Made by a program: the position numbers and the translations under genes. The notes under the pieces are model-generated. The model was not told the DNA's origin. It was given only the letters and a program-made list of their open reading frames with translations, and did not search any database. From Manihot esculenta (Eukaryota; Streptophyta; Magnoliopsida; Malpighiales; Euphorbiaceae), in the NCBI RefSeq assembly GCF_001659605.2, contig NC_035171.2, positions 9,219,873 to 9,283,872 of the forward strand: a stretch of 64,000 nucleotides of DNA, given 5' to 3'. Below, one piece after another: positions 35,201 through 46,829 of the stretch. The first letter of the stretch is position 1, and each line of letters starts with the position of its first letter.

Positions 35201-38200
35201 ATTTGTCACAAAAAGATATTCTTCATCAACCTTTATGTGTTAATACTCCGTTCCAAAATGAAGTTGCTAAACACAAAAATAGGCATTTTCTTGAAGTCGG
35301 TAGGGCCCCCTTCTTTCAAACGAAAGTTCCTAAATATTTGTTGGCTGATGCAGTTTCCACCGCTTAGTTTCTAATCAATTGCATGCCCTCCACTGTTCTT
35401 CAAGGTGATACTCCTTACAATACTTTGTTTCTCTCTAAATCTTTGTTCCTTGTTGAACCCCGTATCTTTAGTTGTACTTGTTTTATTAGTGATATTCGTC
35501 CACAAGTCATTAAGTTAGATCCCAAATCACTGAAGTGTGTTTTTCTTGGATACTCTCGTCTTTAGAAAGGGTATCGTTGTTTTTCTTTAGAACTTAATTG
35601 ATTTTTGGTGTCTGCTGATGTTACTTTCTTTGAGTCTACTCATTTCTTTCCTTCATTGTCTATCTATAACACTCAGGGGAGGAAGATGATCTCTTGATCT
35701 ATGCCTTTTAGACTTTGCCTAATCCTCCACATTCTTCTCCTCCTTCAGTTCATATGTCAGGTCGCCCTCTCATTGTTCATGTCTATTCTTGGCGTTCTGA
35801 CGACTCTGTCTCTGATCCACTACCAGCTTCTGCATCGGAGAATCCTGCTTTTATTGTTCTCCATAATTCCAATTTTCTACCCTCCTCTTTGCCATCAAAT
35901 TCAGTCTCTAATATTTCAAATCCCAGTCTTGACCTTCCTATTGCTCTCCGAAAAAGTAAGCGTTAGTGTACTTACCCTATATTCTTTTGTTTCCTATAAT
36001 AACTTATCTTCTTCCTCTAATTCCTTTATTGTCTCTTTAGATTCTATTTCTCTTCCAACAATGATTCATAAAACTTTATCTCATTTTAGTTGGCGTACTG
36101 CTATGGAAGAGGAAATGACAGCCTTAAAAGATAATGGTACTTGGGCTTTAGTGCATTTACCTGAAGGAAAGAAAGCTATTGGGTGTAACTGGGTATTTGC
36201 AATAAAAGTAAATCCGGATTGTTCTGTGGCCTATCTTAAAGCCCATCTTGTGGCTAAAGGGTATGCCCAAGCTTATGGTATTGATTACTTTGACACTTCT
36301 CCAGTAGCAAAGATGGCATTTGTCCGACTCTTTATTTCAATGGCAACAACTTATAATTGGCCTTCACACCGGCTAGACATTAAAAATGTTTTTTTTACAT
36401 GGTAATCTCCATGAAGAAGTCTATATAAAGCAACTACCTAGGTTTGTTGCTCAGGGGAGTATAGAAAGAGTCATCTTCGCAAATCCTTATATAGTTTTTA
36501 GGAAAACTATCATAGCTTGTACATAAATCCCATTCATTGTAAATGAAACAATAATTTTGTCCAATCAATTTGACATAGATCAAATAACATTATACCACGG
36601 TTGAGTTGGCGTGTATCCCCATCTTGGTTTGGCAACTAGTGAACTTGAGGAGTGGTATCAGAGCAAAAGGAAGCTCAAATGATAAAATCATCTGCAAAAC
36701 AACACTAAATGTGAATTTTCTGCAACAGACAAATGAGAAACTTTAGACCTTCGGTATAGATATCATAATGTGATTGAAATTTGAGAAACAACTGCACATT
36801 ATCTTTAAGTATAATAGTTTTAGAGGGTAAGCAACTCATACAGATGCAATGATAATTAACTTTCCAGCCCCAGAAGAGCCACCGATGAGTGCAACAATTA
36901 AACTAGGGACTATTGCCAAGCATCGAGTTAGAAAGTTCCGTATCCATGGCGTCAATCGTAGATTCAAGAAACCCTGAAATAAGAAATATAGTGATATTAT
37001 GTGAAAAGCCATAATAAAACAACCTCTAGCAATGGAGACTACTATATTGAAATAAGACTTATCTGGACCAATTGCCTTCTTTTAGAAAACAATAATGTAC
37101 ATATTGAATTTGTTAAAAAAGATAATTTGCCTTAACAAACAGGAAGAAAGTGCCTGACCATTTGTTCTTGCAATGTAACAAGATGAACTAAGAAATATTA
37201 AATTCTTCAACAGAAATTAAGAATGGAACTATAAGCCTTATTACTTAAATGTAAAAGTAGCAGTACTAATGGCAAGCTGATTCACATACATTGACCTTAA
37301 GAATAATATCATCACAAGTACCTGCATGACATACTGCCCTGCATAAGTTCCTGTTATGGTAGAACTCTGACCTGACGCCAACAAAGCAATTGCAAAAAGT
37401 TTTGAACTCCAACTGCCCAAAACATTCTATAAAAAAAGGGAAAAATCACCATCATGAAGCTGACAAGATCAAATAATAAATTTTGAAGGAACTAAAAAAC
37501 TAAACTGTAATATCCAGTATAAGATTAGCATTTTCTAGTACAAAAGCAAGTATGGATAATGAAATCTCAGATATTTGGAAAATTAGGCTAGGTCACATAC
37601 TCTAAGCAAAAAGGAAGCCTGGTTCAAGTCCAAGTCCTTGCATTTCGACTGATCTTCTGGATTTAAATTTGAGGATTTGCAAACAGCACCGCTTACAGAA
37701 ATAACAGATACATTTATGAAAAAGGCAATTGCTAGAGCGAAGGCACTTTCTATCAAGTAAAACCTACGAGCCTCCTGCAGACAATATTGTTAGTTCTGTC
37801 AGTTCTATCTTTAATAAATTGTCAATGTCATGTTTCAATAAGACTTACAGAGTGTTAAACTGTTAGTTTAACATGTAGCGATTTCTTTTATAATTTAACA
37901 TCATTTGAGCAAGCCTTCAAGATATGGTAGAACAGAAAGAGCAATAAAAACACATCATTCCAGAAGGGTAGAGATGGTGCACAATAATCATATATATATA
38001 TATATATATAATATTCCTATTATTGGATGGAATCTTAATGTCAAGGCTATGGGCTACTTTTCTAATATACATGGTTTGTGTCTTGAATCTCTGTGTGCAT
38101 AGGTACATACTAATACTTCCAGACGGTTGAAAAAATTACTAAACCAGAAGGTCGAGAGCTACATAGTTCAAAATGTGATTATGTTGTTTAACATTGTTGC

Positions 38201-41200
38201 CTACAAAGATAAGCACACTAAGAAATCCATCCACCAGTAGAAAAGGCTAAAATATATTGCACATAAATATAATTTCCAAAAGAGGTGCATGGAAATGGTC
38301 ACTCTCATCCACTTTTAACATTAAAGAACATTTCTGACACTTTCACTCTACCTTCTTACATATATGCGCATAACTTTTTCAGGTACACCTTGACACATGT
38401 TAATATAAATTGATAAACACACTTGTGCAATGAAGCATGCCTGCAAATGATTAAAGATTAAAACTAATCTACTCAAGATGTTTACCTTGATACCACCAGT
38501 GGATTGTGGGATTTTCCTAGAAAGCACCAATGCTGAATGAAGGAAGAGATTGTGCCTGCAGGAGGAAAATGAAGCAAAAAGAAGATTTTTTTTTTTTTCC
38601 AGTTCAAATGGAAGGAATTACTAATAGTTGGAAGAGATAATTGAATAAAACACCTACGGCATAACCATGGCACCAAGAAGTGAAATTGCAAGTCCAGTAG
38701 CACCATGTCCCTTGAGTTGTGGAACAAAAAGCCCATATAAGACTTCAGAAGCAGAGGGTTTTGCATAGCCAAGCTCCACAAGAAAGCATGCAGCGATTGT
38801 AGAAACAAGAAAAGCAATAAAGAATTCGAGCTTCCGGACCTAAAAGAAGAAATCACGAGTAATTATGCTGAATTGATGCATCATAAGTGGATGTTTGGTA
38901 AAGCCTTATGTAAAGATAAATAGAATAGGAAGAAAACAATGCACCCCATATTGCTGTAGTGCTAGAAGAACTAAAGTACTAAGCCCAGTCAAAAGAACGC
39001 CAATCCACACTGGAATTTTGAAGAGCATGTTCAATGCAAAGGCTGTACCAATTACTGTAAACATCATAGGACAAAACATAGCAGATAAGAAACATGTTAT
39101 ATAATGAATGAATCACTATTTTGGCCATATCTTCCTAACAATTTGATTATGCATGTAAAGATGCTCAAAGTATGTGCATATGCAAATACTATATTCTAAA
39201 TATCAAAATGCAATTTGTAAACTCATAGCAAAATATTTTCATAATATATGTATATGAAGACAAAATTAAGCAAATTAACGACACTTACCTTCAGGAATAT
39301 CACATGCAACAATAGCAATTTCAGCAAGAATCCAAAGGATGAAATTTGGCACCCTAGGATATTCAGCCTTACAGTGTTCTGCTAAATGCTTTCCTGCAAT
39401 TTCCATTACATTTAGGGAAAAAATCAGGCAATTAAGACTGGTATGCTAGGAGAAAAATGCACTAAATTGGCAGATTTGTTGCTGCGTACCAGTGACAACC
39501 CCCAAATTGGCTGCTAGAGATTGTATAAGAAGAGCAGCACAGGAGGCCACTAATATGATCCAAAGTAACTGGAAAAGAAATATAAAAGGTCATTCAGGAA
39601 AAGTAATGCAGCATTTTGAATTAAGGCATGATAATATAAAATTGTTATAAGTTATAGAAAGTAAATATGTTAATATAGGAAGTAAATATTGATAGATGGG
39701 TCAGTTGCTTAATCTTAGGGATTGTATAATCATAGGCTTGATTTTCCTTCCTGTTTAGATACTGTCTCTCATGTATAAATAGATTGTAATCTCTATTATG
39801 AGATAATAACAAATATTATATTTCTACATGGTATCAAAGCCTTTCTCGTAGAGATTTAATTTTTTTTTTTTCTCTCGTCAAGTTTTAAATTTTTTTTGGA
39901 GACTCAGGGCTCTGTTCATTTGGGTTACCCATAAAGGGTAACATTTGGATCTCACCGTCGTTAGAGTCGCCACACCGTCTCCTTGTTAGATCTGAAGTTT
40001 GTTTGCCGTTCGGGTGTTGGGTTGAGGTGTTTTAGATACTATTCATATTCGGGTACTGTTCATCGGCACTGTTTACGGTACTGTTCATCGGCACTGTTTA
40101 CGGTACTGTTCATCGGCACTGTTCATTGGTACTGTTCACGTGGTACTGTTCATCGGTACTGTTCACGCCGGGTATTGTTTTCTGATTCTGTGTTTCTTTT
40201 GTTGCTATCGTTTTGGGTTAGTTGTCCTTATGGCTGAAGTTAAAACCACCACCGTAACTGATGTGATTTCTATGATGACTAAAATCACGGAACACAAATT
40301 GAATGGATTTTCCGATCAGGGAATTTTGATATCTGCATATGAGTATGCACAATTCATCCAATACCAAGCATCTCTAAAATCCTCTAATTCCTCCTCTATC
40401 ACTGCAATTGCCGAGTCAGGTAACTCTACTGCATGTCTTGTGTCTTCATCCTCTAAATGGATTATTGATTCTAGTGCTACCGATCATATGTCAGGTAATT
40501 CTACCCTTTTGTCCAATCTTGAGTCTCATACATCGTCTTCTTCTGTTACTCTTGCTGATGGCACTAAATCTTCTGTCATGGGTTCTGGTCATGTCAACTT
40601 AACTCCTCTTTCTGTATCCTCTGTGTTGTGTCTCCCTAAGTTCGCATTTAATTTGCTTTCCGTGAGTAAACTCACTCGTGCATTGAATTGTTGTGTCTCA
40701 TTCTTTCCTGATCACTGTGTTTTTCAGGATCTTTCGACGAAGCAGATTATTGGTAGAGGGAGTGAGTCAGAGGGTCTTTACGTCTTGGATCAGCAACTAT
40801 CTCGATCTCCTCGATCTCTGGTATGCTCCACGCGTTTAACACCTTTTGATGTTCATTGTCGTTTGGGGCATCCTTCTCTCTCGGCTTTGAAGAAGTTATA
40901 CCCACAGTTTCATTCTTTGTCTATTCTAGATTGTGAGTCTTGTCAATTTACCAAACATCATCGTTTACCTACATTGTCTAAAGTCAATAAACGGGCTTCG
41001 TCCCCCATTGAGTTAGTCCATTCAGATGTTTGGGGTCCTTGTCCTGTTGTGTCTAAGTCTGGCTTTAAGTATTTTGTTACTTTTGTTGATAATTTCTCTC
41101 GTATTACTTGGTTATTTTTAATGAAAAGTCGTTCAGAATTATTTTCTATTTTTTGTGCATTTTATGCTGAAATCCAAACCCAATTCAATACTTCCATCCG

Positions 41201-44200
41201 TATATTGCAAAGTGATAATGCTAAAGAGTATCTCTCTGGGGAATTTCAATCTTATTTGTTACAAAAAGGGATTCTTCATCAGTCCTCTTGTGTTGCCACT
41301 CCTTCACAAAATGGAGTTGCTCAAAGAAAAAATCGACATCTTCTTGAAGTAGCTAGAGCCCTCTTATTCCAAATGAAGGTACCTAAATGTTTTTGGGCTG
41401 ATGCCAATATCCACTGCTTGTTTTTTGATCAATCGCATGCCTTCCTCCATCCTTCATGGTGATATCTCTTATAACATTTTGTTTCCCACTAAATCTTTGT
41501 TTCCTATTGAGCCACGTATCTTTGGTTGTACTTGTTTTGTTCGTGATGTTCGTCCACAGGTTACTAAATTGGATCCCAAATCACTCAAATGTGTCTTCCT
41601 TGGCTACTCTCGAAGTCAGAAAGGGTATCGTTGTTTTTCTCCTGATCTGAATCGGTATCTTGTGTCCGCGGATGTAACATTCTTTGAGTCCACTCCATTT
41701 TTTCCGCCATCATCTGTTTATAACACCCAGGAGGAGGAAGATGACCTCTTGTTATACACTGTTTGCTCTCTGTCTCCTCAGACTACTCCTACACCTTTCG
41801 CTCATGTGCCAGGTCGCCCTCCCATCTTTCATGTGTATTCCAGACGCTTAGAGGACTCTGACTCCGTTCCGCTGCCCGCTTCTTTGTCGACCGATCCTGC
41901 TCCCACTGATCCTTCACTATCTGATTTGGATTTGCCCATTGCTCTTCGCAAAGGTAAACGTACTTGCACTTATCCTATTTCATCTTGTGTCTCTTATGAT
42001 CAATTATCATCCTCTTCTCGTTGTTTTGTCACTGCTTTAGATTCTATTTCAATTCCCAAAACTGTTATCGAGGCTTTGTCCCATCCTGGTTGGCGTGCTG
42101 CAATGGAAGAGGAAATGATGGCCCTTGACACTAATGGTACTTAGGAGTTGATGTCCTTGCCACCAGGAAAGCGGGCTATTGGGTGCAAATGGGTGTTTGC
42201 AGTGAATGTAAACCCTGATGGATCTATTGCTCGCCTCAAGGCCCGTTTAGTGGCCAAAGGTTATGCACAAACTTATGGAGTTGACTATTCTGATACATTC
42301 TCCCCAGTTGCCAAGCTCGCATCTGTCCGATTGTTTATTTCCTTGGCGGTTACTCATGATTGGCCTTTGCATCAATTGGATATTAAAAATGTTTTTCTTC
42401 ATGGTGATCTTTAGGAGGAGGTTTATATTGAGCAACCACCTGGTTTTGTTGCTCAGGGGGAGTCAGGTAAGGTTTGTAAACTTCGAAAATCCCTTTATGG
42501 CTTGAAACAGAGTCCTCGGGCATGGTTTGGCAGGTTTAGTGAGGTGGTCCAACAGTTTGGAATGAAGATGAATAAGTGTGATCACTCAGTGTTTTATAGA
42601 AATTCTGATAATGGAGTAATTTTGCTTGTAGTATATGTGGATGATATCATTATTACAGGAAGTGACATTGCTGGCATCACATCCCTAAAAGAATTTCTTA
42701 AAACACAGTTTCATACAAAGGATTTGGGTTCCTTGAAATATTTCTTGGGAATCGAAGTTATGCGGTATAAGAAAGGCATCTTCTTATCTCAAAGAAAATA
42801 TGTTCTTGATTTGTTGGCAGAAACAGGAAAATTGGGTGCTAAGCCTTGTAGTGCCCCAATGACCCCTAACCTTCAACTTACCACAGAAGACAGTGAGCCA
42901 TTTGCAGATCCTGGAAGGTATAGAAGATTAGTTGGCAAGCGGAATTATTTGACGGTGACTCGTCCTGATATTGCATATTCAGTGAGTGTGGTAAGTCAGT
43001 TTATGTCTTCTCCTACTGTTGCCCAGTGGGATGCTCTGGGACAGATTCTTTGTTACCTTAAAGGGGCCCCAGGACGAGGCCTATTCTATGGTAACTACGG
43101 GCACTCAAATATTGAATGCTTTTCTGATGCTGATTGGGCAGGCTCGAAAGTTGATAGGAGGTCAACTACTGGGTATTGTGTTTTTGTGGGAGGTAACTTG
43201 GTCTCATGGAAAAGTAAGAAGCAAAATGTGGTCTCCCGTTCTAGTGCTGAATCTGAATATCGAGTCATGGCACAAGCCGTTTGTGAAATCTTGTGGGTAC
43301 GTCAATTGTTGGAAGAAGTTGGGTTCACAAATTCGATGCCTGCTAAGTTGTGGTGTGATAATCAAACAGCTATCCACATTGCCTCCAACCCAGTATTTCA
43401 CGAGAGGACTAAACACATCGAGATTGATTGTCATTTTATTCGTGAAAAGGTCCAACAAAAGATAATATCAACAGGACATATCCGAACTGGAGAACAATTA
43501 GGAGATATTTTCACTAAAGCTCTGAATGGGACTCGAGTTGATTATATATGTAACAAGTTGGGCATGATTAACATTTATGATCCAACTTGAGGGGGAGTGT
43601 TATAAGTTATAGAAAGTAAATATATTAATATAGGAAGTAAATATTGATAGATGGGTCAGTTGCTTAATATTAGGGATTGTATAATCATAGGCTTGATTTT
43701 CCTTCCTGTTTAGATATTGTCTCTCATGTATAAATAGATTGTAATCTCTATTGTGAGATAATAACAAATATTATATTTCTACAAAAATAAAATAAGAAGT
43801 ATTAGCATCTGCAAGAAGGGAACTAATATTACTTCCCATGGCTCCTAGGTTTCTTGTGAAAGGCAAAATTGCTCTAGAAACTCCAGGGTTATCCAGAGCC
43901 CCAGTGATGTATTAACTAGGCCAAACAAGATAATCTTCCATTCTGTTGCTTTTAATTGGCTAGTAAAGAAGATTATGTTTCAATAAATGACTACCATGTT
44001 CCTTGTTGGACATCAATAAAAGGAAAGGCAAATTTGAACAACAGGGTTCAGAATTATGCATTATTGCTAACCTCCCATAGTAATATGACAAGTCAATGCA
44101 TGATGACCAAGACGGGTTCATGGATCCACTCCAATGTAGAAAACTGGGAAGGAATGAAGAAAAAACTGCTGCATTGAGAAGAAAATGAATTTACCTCGTA

Positions 44201-46425
44201 CTTGTATTCTGCTCCTGACTGCAGGTCAGTTTCAACTGCATGTTAACACAGAACATTAGTGCATATACTTATTAGCGGCTATGCAAAATGTGGCAGGACA
44301 AACAGAAAATTGGACTCACAATTTCCAGGGTCGATATATGCAATAGAAACAAGGAACCCTGGACCTATATATGCAAATAGGTTCTTCCAGCTTGTTTTCT
44401 GCATAAACAAAGTGAAACTGGAATTCCATTGACTATTTTCTTCTTCAAAATCAAATTCTATGCAGTAATAATGCAAAAAGAGCTAAGTCACCATCTACAT
44501 ATGCAAATTTTGCATAAAAAAATGCCATAAAACAATCACAAAATCAATATAAGACCTCAGAGCTGAGAGCCAATGAGACCAAAGATGCAAATGGTATTTA
44601 CAAAAGAATGACAAAGTTCAGGGAAGTGATAGAGAGTTTTTTATCCCAAAGGTCAATAAATTATACAACAAATTGATATTATAAAGTGAAGACATTTCAT
44701 ATATTGGTCAATGATTAATAAAAGCCAGCTCTCGCATGTAAGAACAACCAAATTAAAGGAACACCAGTAAAATATGCCATTATTTAATACTCTTGCTCGG
44801 CAAACTATTCTTCTCTAGAGACATTTTTCTTTCTTTTCTTTTCTGTAGGGTGGGTAGAGGGAGGTAAATATTACTTTCACTTCAAAATTAAAATTAAAAA
44901 ATCACTATATTTATGTGAAGATTTGTCTGTGAAATAAGCCAGAAAAATTACTCCTGTCTGACTTATAACTACATACATGCATGCATGGACGCACCTGTCT
45001 TTTTTTTTAAAAAGAAAATGTATCTTAGCTGCTTAACTCCTTTACCCTCTATCTTATTTCACTTTTCAGTGAACAGTTGTACTTTTTTCAATAAAAGTAA
45101 CAGCATCATAGTATAAAAAAGAAAAAGAAAAGACATCCTCTGTTGAAAAGTTATCTATACTGGTACTAGAAGAAAATAGATTCTTATAAGCACATAAGAT
45201 CATTATTCATAAGCTTTGTTTTCTCCATAAAATTCTCCATCTATCATTTCATTGATTTTTCAAAAGCTTAAGTCATGTCATATGAAAGTCTCCCGCTACT
45301 GCTAAACCACTATAGTTATTGTTTGCAATGTGGATGCATACTCAGGGCTAAAAATTACATCACGCTTATACACTGTCAATCTACAGGCATTTTCTGGACT
45401 AATTTCAGTGTCACATTTGCACAGGATAATGTGTAATGTTTGAGGGACCACATTGAAGCTTTTGGGAGCAAGCCTGTAGTTTTAGAAGACTTATAGCCTA
45501 TAGGTAGATTGAATCTTGATCAAACATTCCTCCAGATATAATACAATTACAATTATGAACGAATAATACAATCCTTTATTTGATTTGAATATAAAATTAT
45601 GTAGCAAGAGAAAGTTTGACTTTCGAGTCACAACATCTAAAAACAGAGTAATCAAGTGTTCATGTCTGTCACTGTCTTACTGGTATCAGTCTGTTCATAA
45701 GAAAAAACTCAGAGATAAGACATAAGAAACAAAAAATATTTAAAAAATGATAAAAAGCATGAAAGCAACTTGAATTTATGCTCTTGGATAAAATACATAA
45801 CTTATCAAATATTTAGAAGTTAGAACTAAGCTTTAAAGTCAATATTACCCAGTTGAATTTATCAACCATTATATCTAATTTCCCTATCACTTGATCAAGC
45901 CAAATATGAAGAGGAACAACAATTGGAGTTTTTTGATCCACTTAAATTAAAGGACAAAACGGAAGACGTCAAAGATGACATTTTATGCCAGTGAGTTGAA
46001 TCAGGTAATCAAACAGGCAGCTTCCCACCTTATTTAATTGGCAAAAGAAGCCAAAAATATTATCAATTCTTACTGATAGCAGAAGAATCCAAAGCTGCCT
46101 TATTAAATAACAAAATTAAAACAATAATAATAATAATCATCGCTTAAACTTGATTAATTACGAAACCCAACAAACACCATAGGACTTTCTTTATGACCAA
46201 AAATTAACAGATGAATAAACATGCACACGAAACAGACTGAGGCCTTAATTCAAACAATAGAGATTAAGATGCCGTAAAATTAAAAAATAGAGATTAAGTT
46301 CAAGTACTTACGTCTGGAACAACAATTTTATCAGAATCAGAATTCTCAATGAGAGGTGCATTGGAAAAACTCCGATTCCCAGTGCTGACAATGAACTGCG
46401 GCTGCACTGACGACGAACCCGCCAT
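32247..46425 (-). CDS. NRAMP: NRAMP divalent metal transporter, copy B, with intronic Copia insertions
   Basis: Thirteen exons with the same phases as copy A: 46425-46312, 44398-44320, 44235-44195, 39568-39490, 39393-39289, 39054-38945, 38839-38658, 38555-38486, 37774-37601, 37426-37322, 36973-36842, 36691-36596 and 32585-32247. The 1626-nt frame is open and encodes 541 residues. Exon lengths equal those of copy A except that the last exon is 3 nt shorter (tail ends RSTEVD against RSTEEVD). DPGN, MPHN and the [13 protein letters not shown] signature are identical. Intron 3 (39569-44194) holds a 4.1-kb Copia element and intron 12 (32586-36595) a 3.5-kb decayed one; splice sites are preserved. 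It is predicted to be a proton-coupled Mn/Fe-type importer like copy A. Expression may differ because of the intron load and rearranged upstream DNA. Confidence 0.93.
33715..33915 (-). pseudogene. Antisense reverse-transcriptase scrap inside the decayed Copia
   Basis: On the minus strand this stretch reads [20 protein letters not shown] and, after a shift, [15 protein letters not shown], the Copia RT active-site region. It sits opposite to, and out of order in, the surrounding plus-strand Copia remnant, between its leader and its protease piece. Confidence 0.8.
34365..35195 (+). repeat. About 416-bp tandem duplication within the decayed Copia
   Basis: The phrase TTCCAAGGTCTCTTGCAAGC occurs at 34365 and at 34781, and the following roughly 400 bp of integrase remnant is repeated to the phrase TTGAATATTGAGAAGTGATA. 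The copies differ by several substitutions and small indels, so the duplication is not recent. Confidence 0.85.
39643..39828 (+). repeat. Left LTR of the intron-3 Copia
   Basis: 186 bp starting TGTTATAAGTTATAG and ending TTTCTACA. It contains a TATA-like ATGTATAAATAG near its right part, probably the element's promoter. Confidence 0.95.
39829..39840 (+). other. Primer-binding site, initiator Met tRNA type
   Basis: TGGTATCAAAGC directly follows the LTR. It differs by one base from the common TGGTATCAGAGC complement of the initiator-Met tRNA end. Confidence 0.85.
40056..40175 (+). repeat. Leader tandem repeats of the intron-3 Copia
   Basis: A unit of about 25 bp, TACTGTTCATCGGCACTGTT plus TACGG, is repeated two to three times with shorter TACTGTTCA variants after it. 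It lies in the untranslated leader just ahead of the ATG at 40230. Confidence 0.85.
40230..43590 (+). pseudogene. Copia polyprotein remnant: protease, integrase, RT and RNase H, gag mostly missing
   Basis: It opens [15 protein letters not shown] and reaches KLNG, the normal start of gag. It then jumps almost at once to the linker before protease, so most of gag including the zinc knuckle is gone. The protease motif reads DSSATDH instead of DSGATDH. The integrase has H/C zinc residues and two aspartates (VHSDVWG, LQSDNA), but the glutamate is replaced ([10 protein letters not shown]). A one-base shift lies near 41400, and stop codons occur at 42142 and 42412. RT keeps YVDDIIITG, and RNase H runs through SDADWAG and [10 protein letters not shown] to the stop at 43588. 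It cannot make a full polyprotein; mobilisation would need proteins from elsewhere. Confidence 0.9.
43598..43783 (+). repeat. Right LTR of the intron-3 Copia
   Basis: 186 bp. It differs from the left LTR at four single bases, with no indels, and follows a GAGGGGGAG polypurine tract. Confidence 0.95.
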
Positions 46426-46720
46426 TGGATTCTCTTTTCTCTGCTATACAAAAGGGAAATTCAAAAAAAAAAAAAAATCAATGAAAGCTATGAGAACGAT
46501 TACCGTTGAGTCCAAACACAAAATCGCAGATTAGAAAAACGTAAAAGAAACGAAACCCAGAAAAGAAAACGATCTGCGTTGCTTGAAAGCGGCAAGGAGA
46601 CAAGACGAACCTCAGTCACAATGAATGAACATCAATCAAGCACAGTTCCGTGAAGAAGTGTAAAAAACCAACACACTGAGTCAAGAGTCTTTCAAGGTGG
46701 CTCTGTTTTGTCCAGTAAAC
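46426..46720 (-). promoter_or_regulatory. NRAMP copy B 5' UTR and proximal promoter
   Basis: Upstream sequence partly alignable with that of copy A. A transcription start cannot be fixed. Its distal edge is part of a duplicated segment (see 46713). Confidence 0.4.
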
Positions 46721-46805
46721 GAATGGCTTTATTATATAATATACAGAAGCCAAGCCAGGCAAGTGATGGTCTCCATCAAGGAAAAGGAAACTCTGATGCT
46801 CTCGG
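46713..46805. repeat. NRAMP-B upstream segment, first copy
   Basis: The phrases AGTAAACGAATGGCTTTATT and GATGGTCTCCATCAAGG recur 1374 bp further out at 48087-48180. The copies have diverged by substitutions and small indels. Confidence 0.85.
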
Positions 46806-46829
46806 TTGTCCCAGTTATTTTATACAACA

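Larger units (their letters stand above)
33116..36575 (+). mobile_element. Decayed Copia element in NRAMP-B intron 12
   Basis: A left LTR of about 156 bp (33116-33271) is followed by TGGTATCTGAG, a worn initiator-Met primer site. The right end ATTGTAAATGAAACAATAAT ... TTTGACA (to 36575) repeats the LTR's right half. Five-bp flanks TAAAT and TAGAT would be a target duplication with one mismatch. Between them lie broken pieces of protease (ATDH), integrase and reverse transcriptase, all with stops and shifts. RNase H and the left half of the right LTR are deleted. The leader resembles that of the element at 39643, so the two are relatives. Copy A has no insert here. Confidence 0.85.
39643..43783 (+). 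mobile_element. Young, defective Copia retrotransposon in NRAMP-B intron 3
   Basis: The element is 4141 bp, with 186-bp LTRs at 39643-39828 and 43598-43783, both TG...CA. They differ at four positions (about 2 percent). A perfect 5-bp target duplication, AAAAT, flanks it at 39638-39642 and 43784-43788. The primer site is TGGTATCAAAGC at 39829 and the polypurine tract GAGGGGGAG lies just before the right LTR. It runs opposite to the NRAMP gene. NRAMP copy A lacks it, so it entered after the gene duplication. Confidence 0.96.

Noticed and set aside
43204..43458. Minus-strand ORF inside the young Copia
   Set aside because: Antisense shadow of the RNase H region.
36596..46425. NRAMP copy B as a pseudogene disrupted by retrotransposons
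   Set aside because: Both insertions lie wholly in introns; all 13 exons and splice sites are intact and the joined frame is open.
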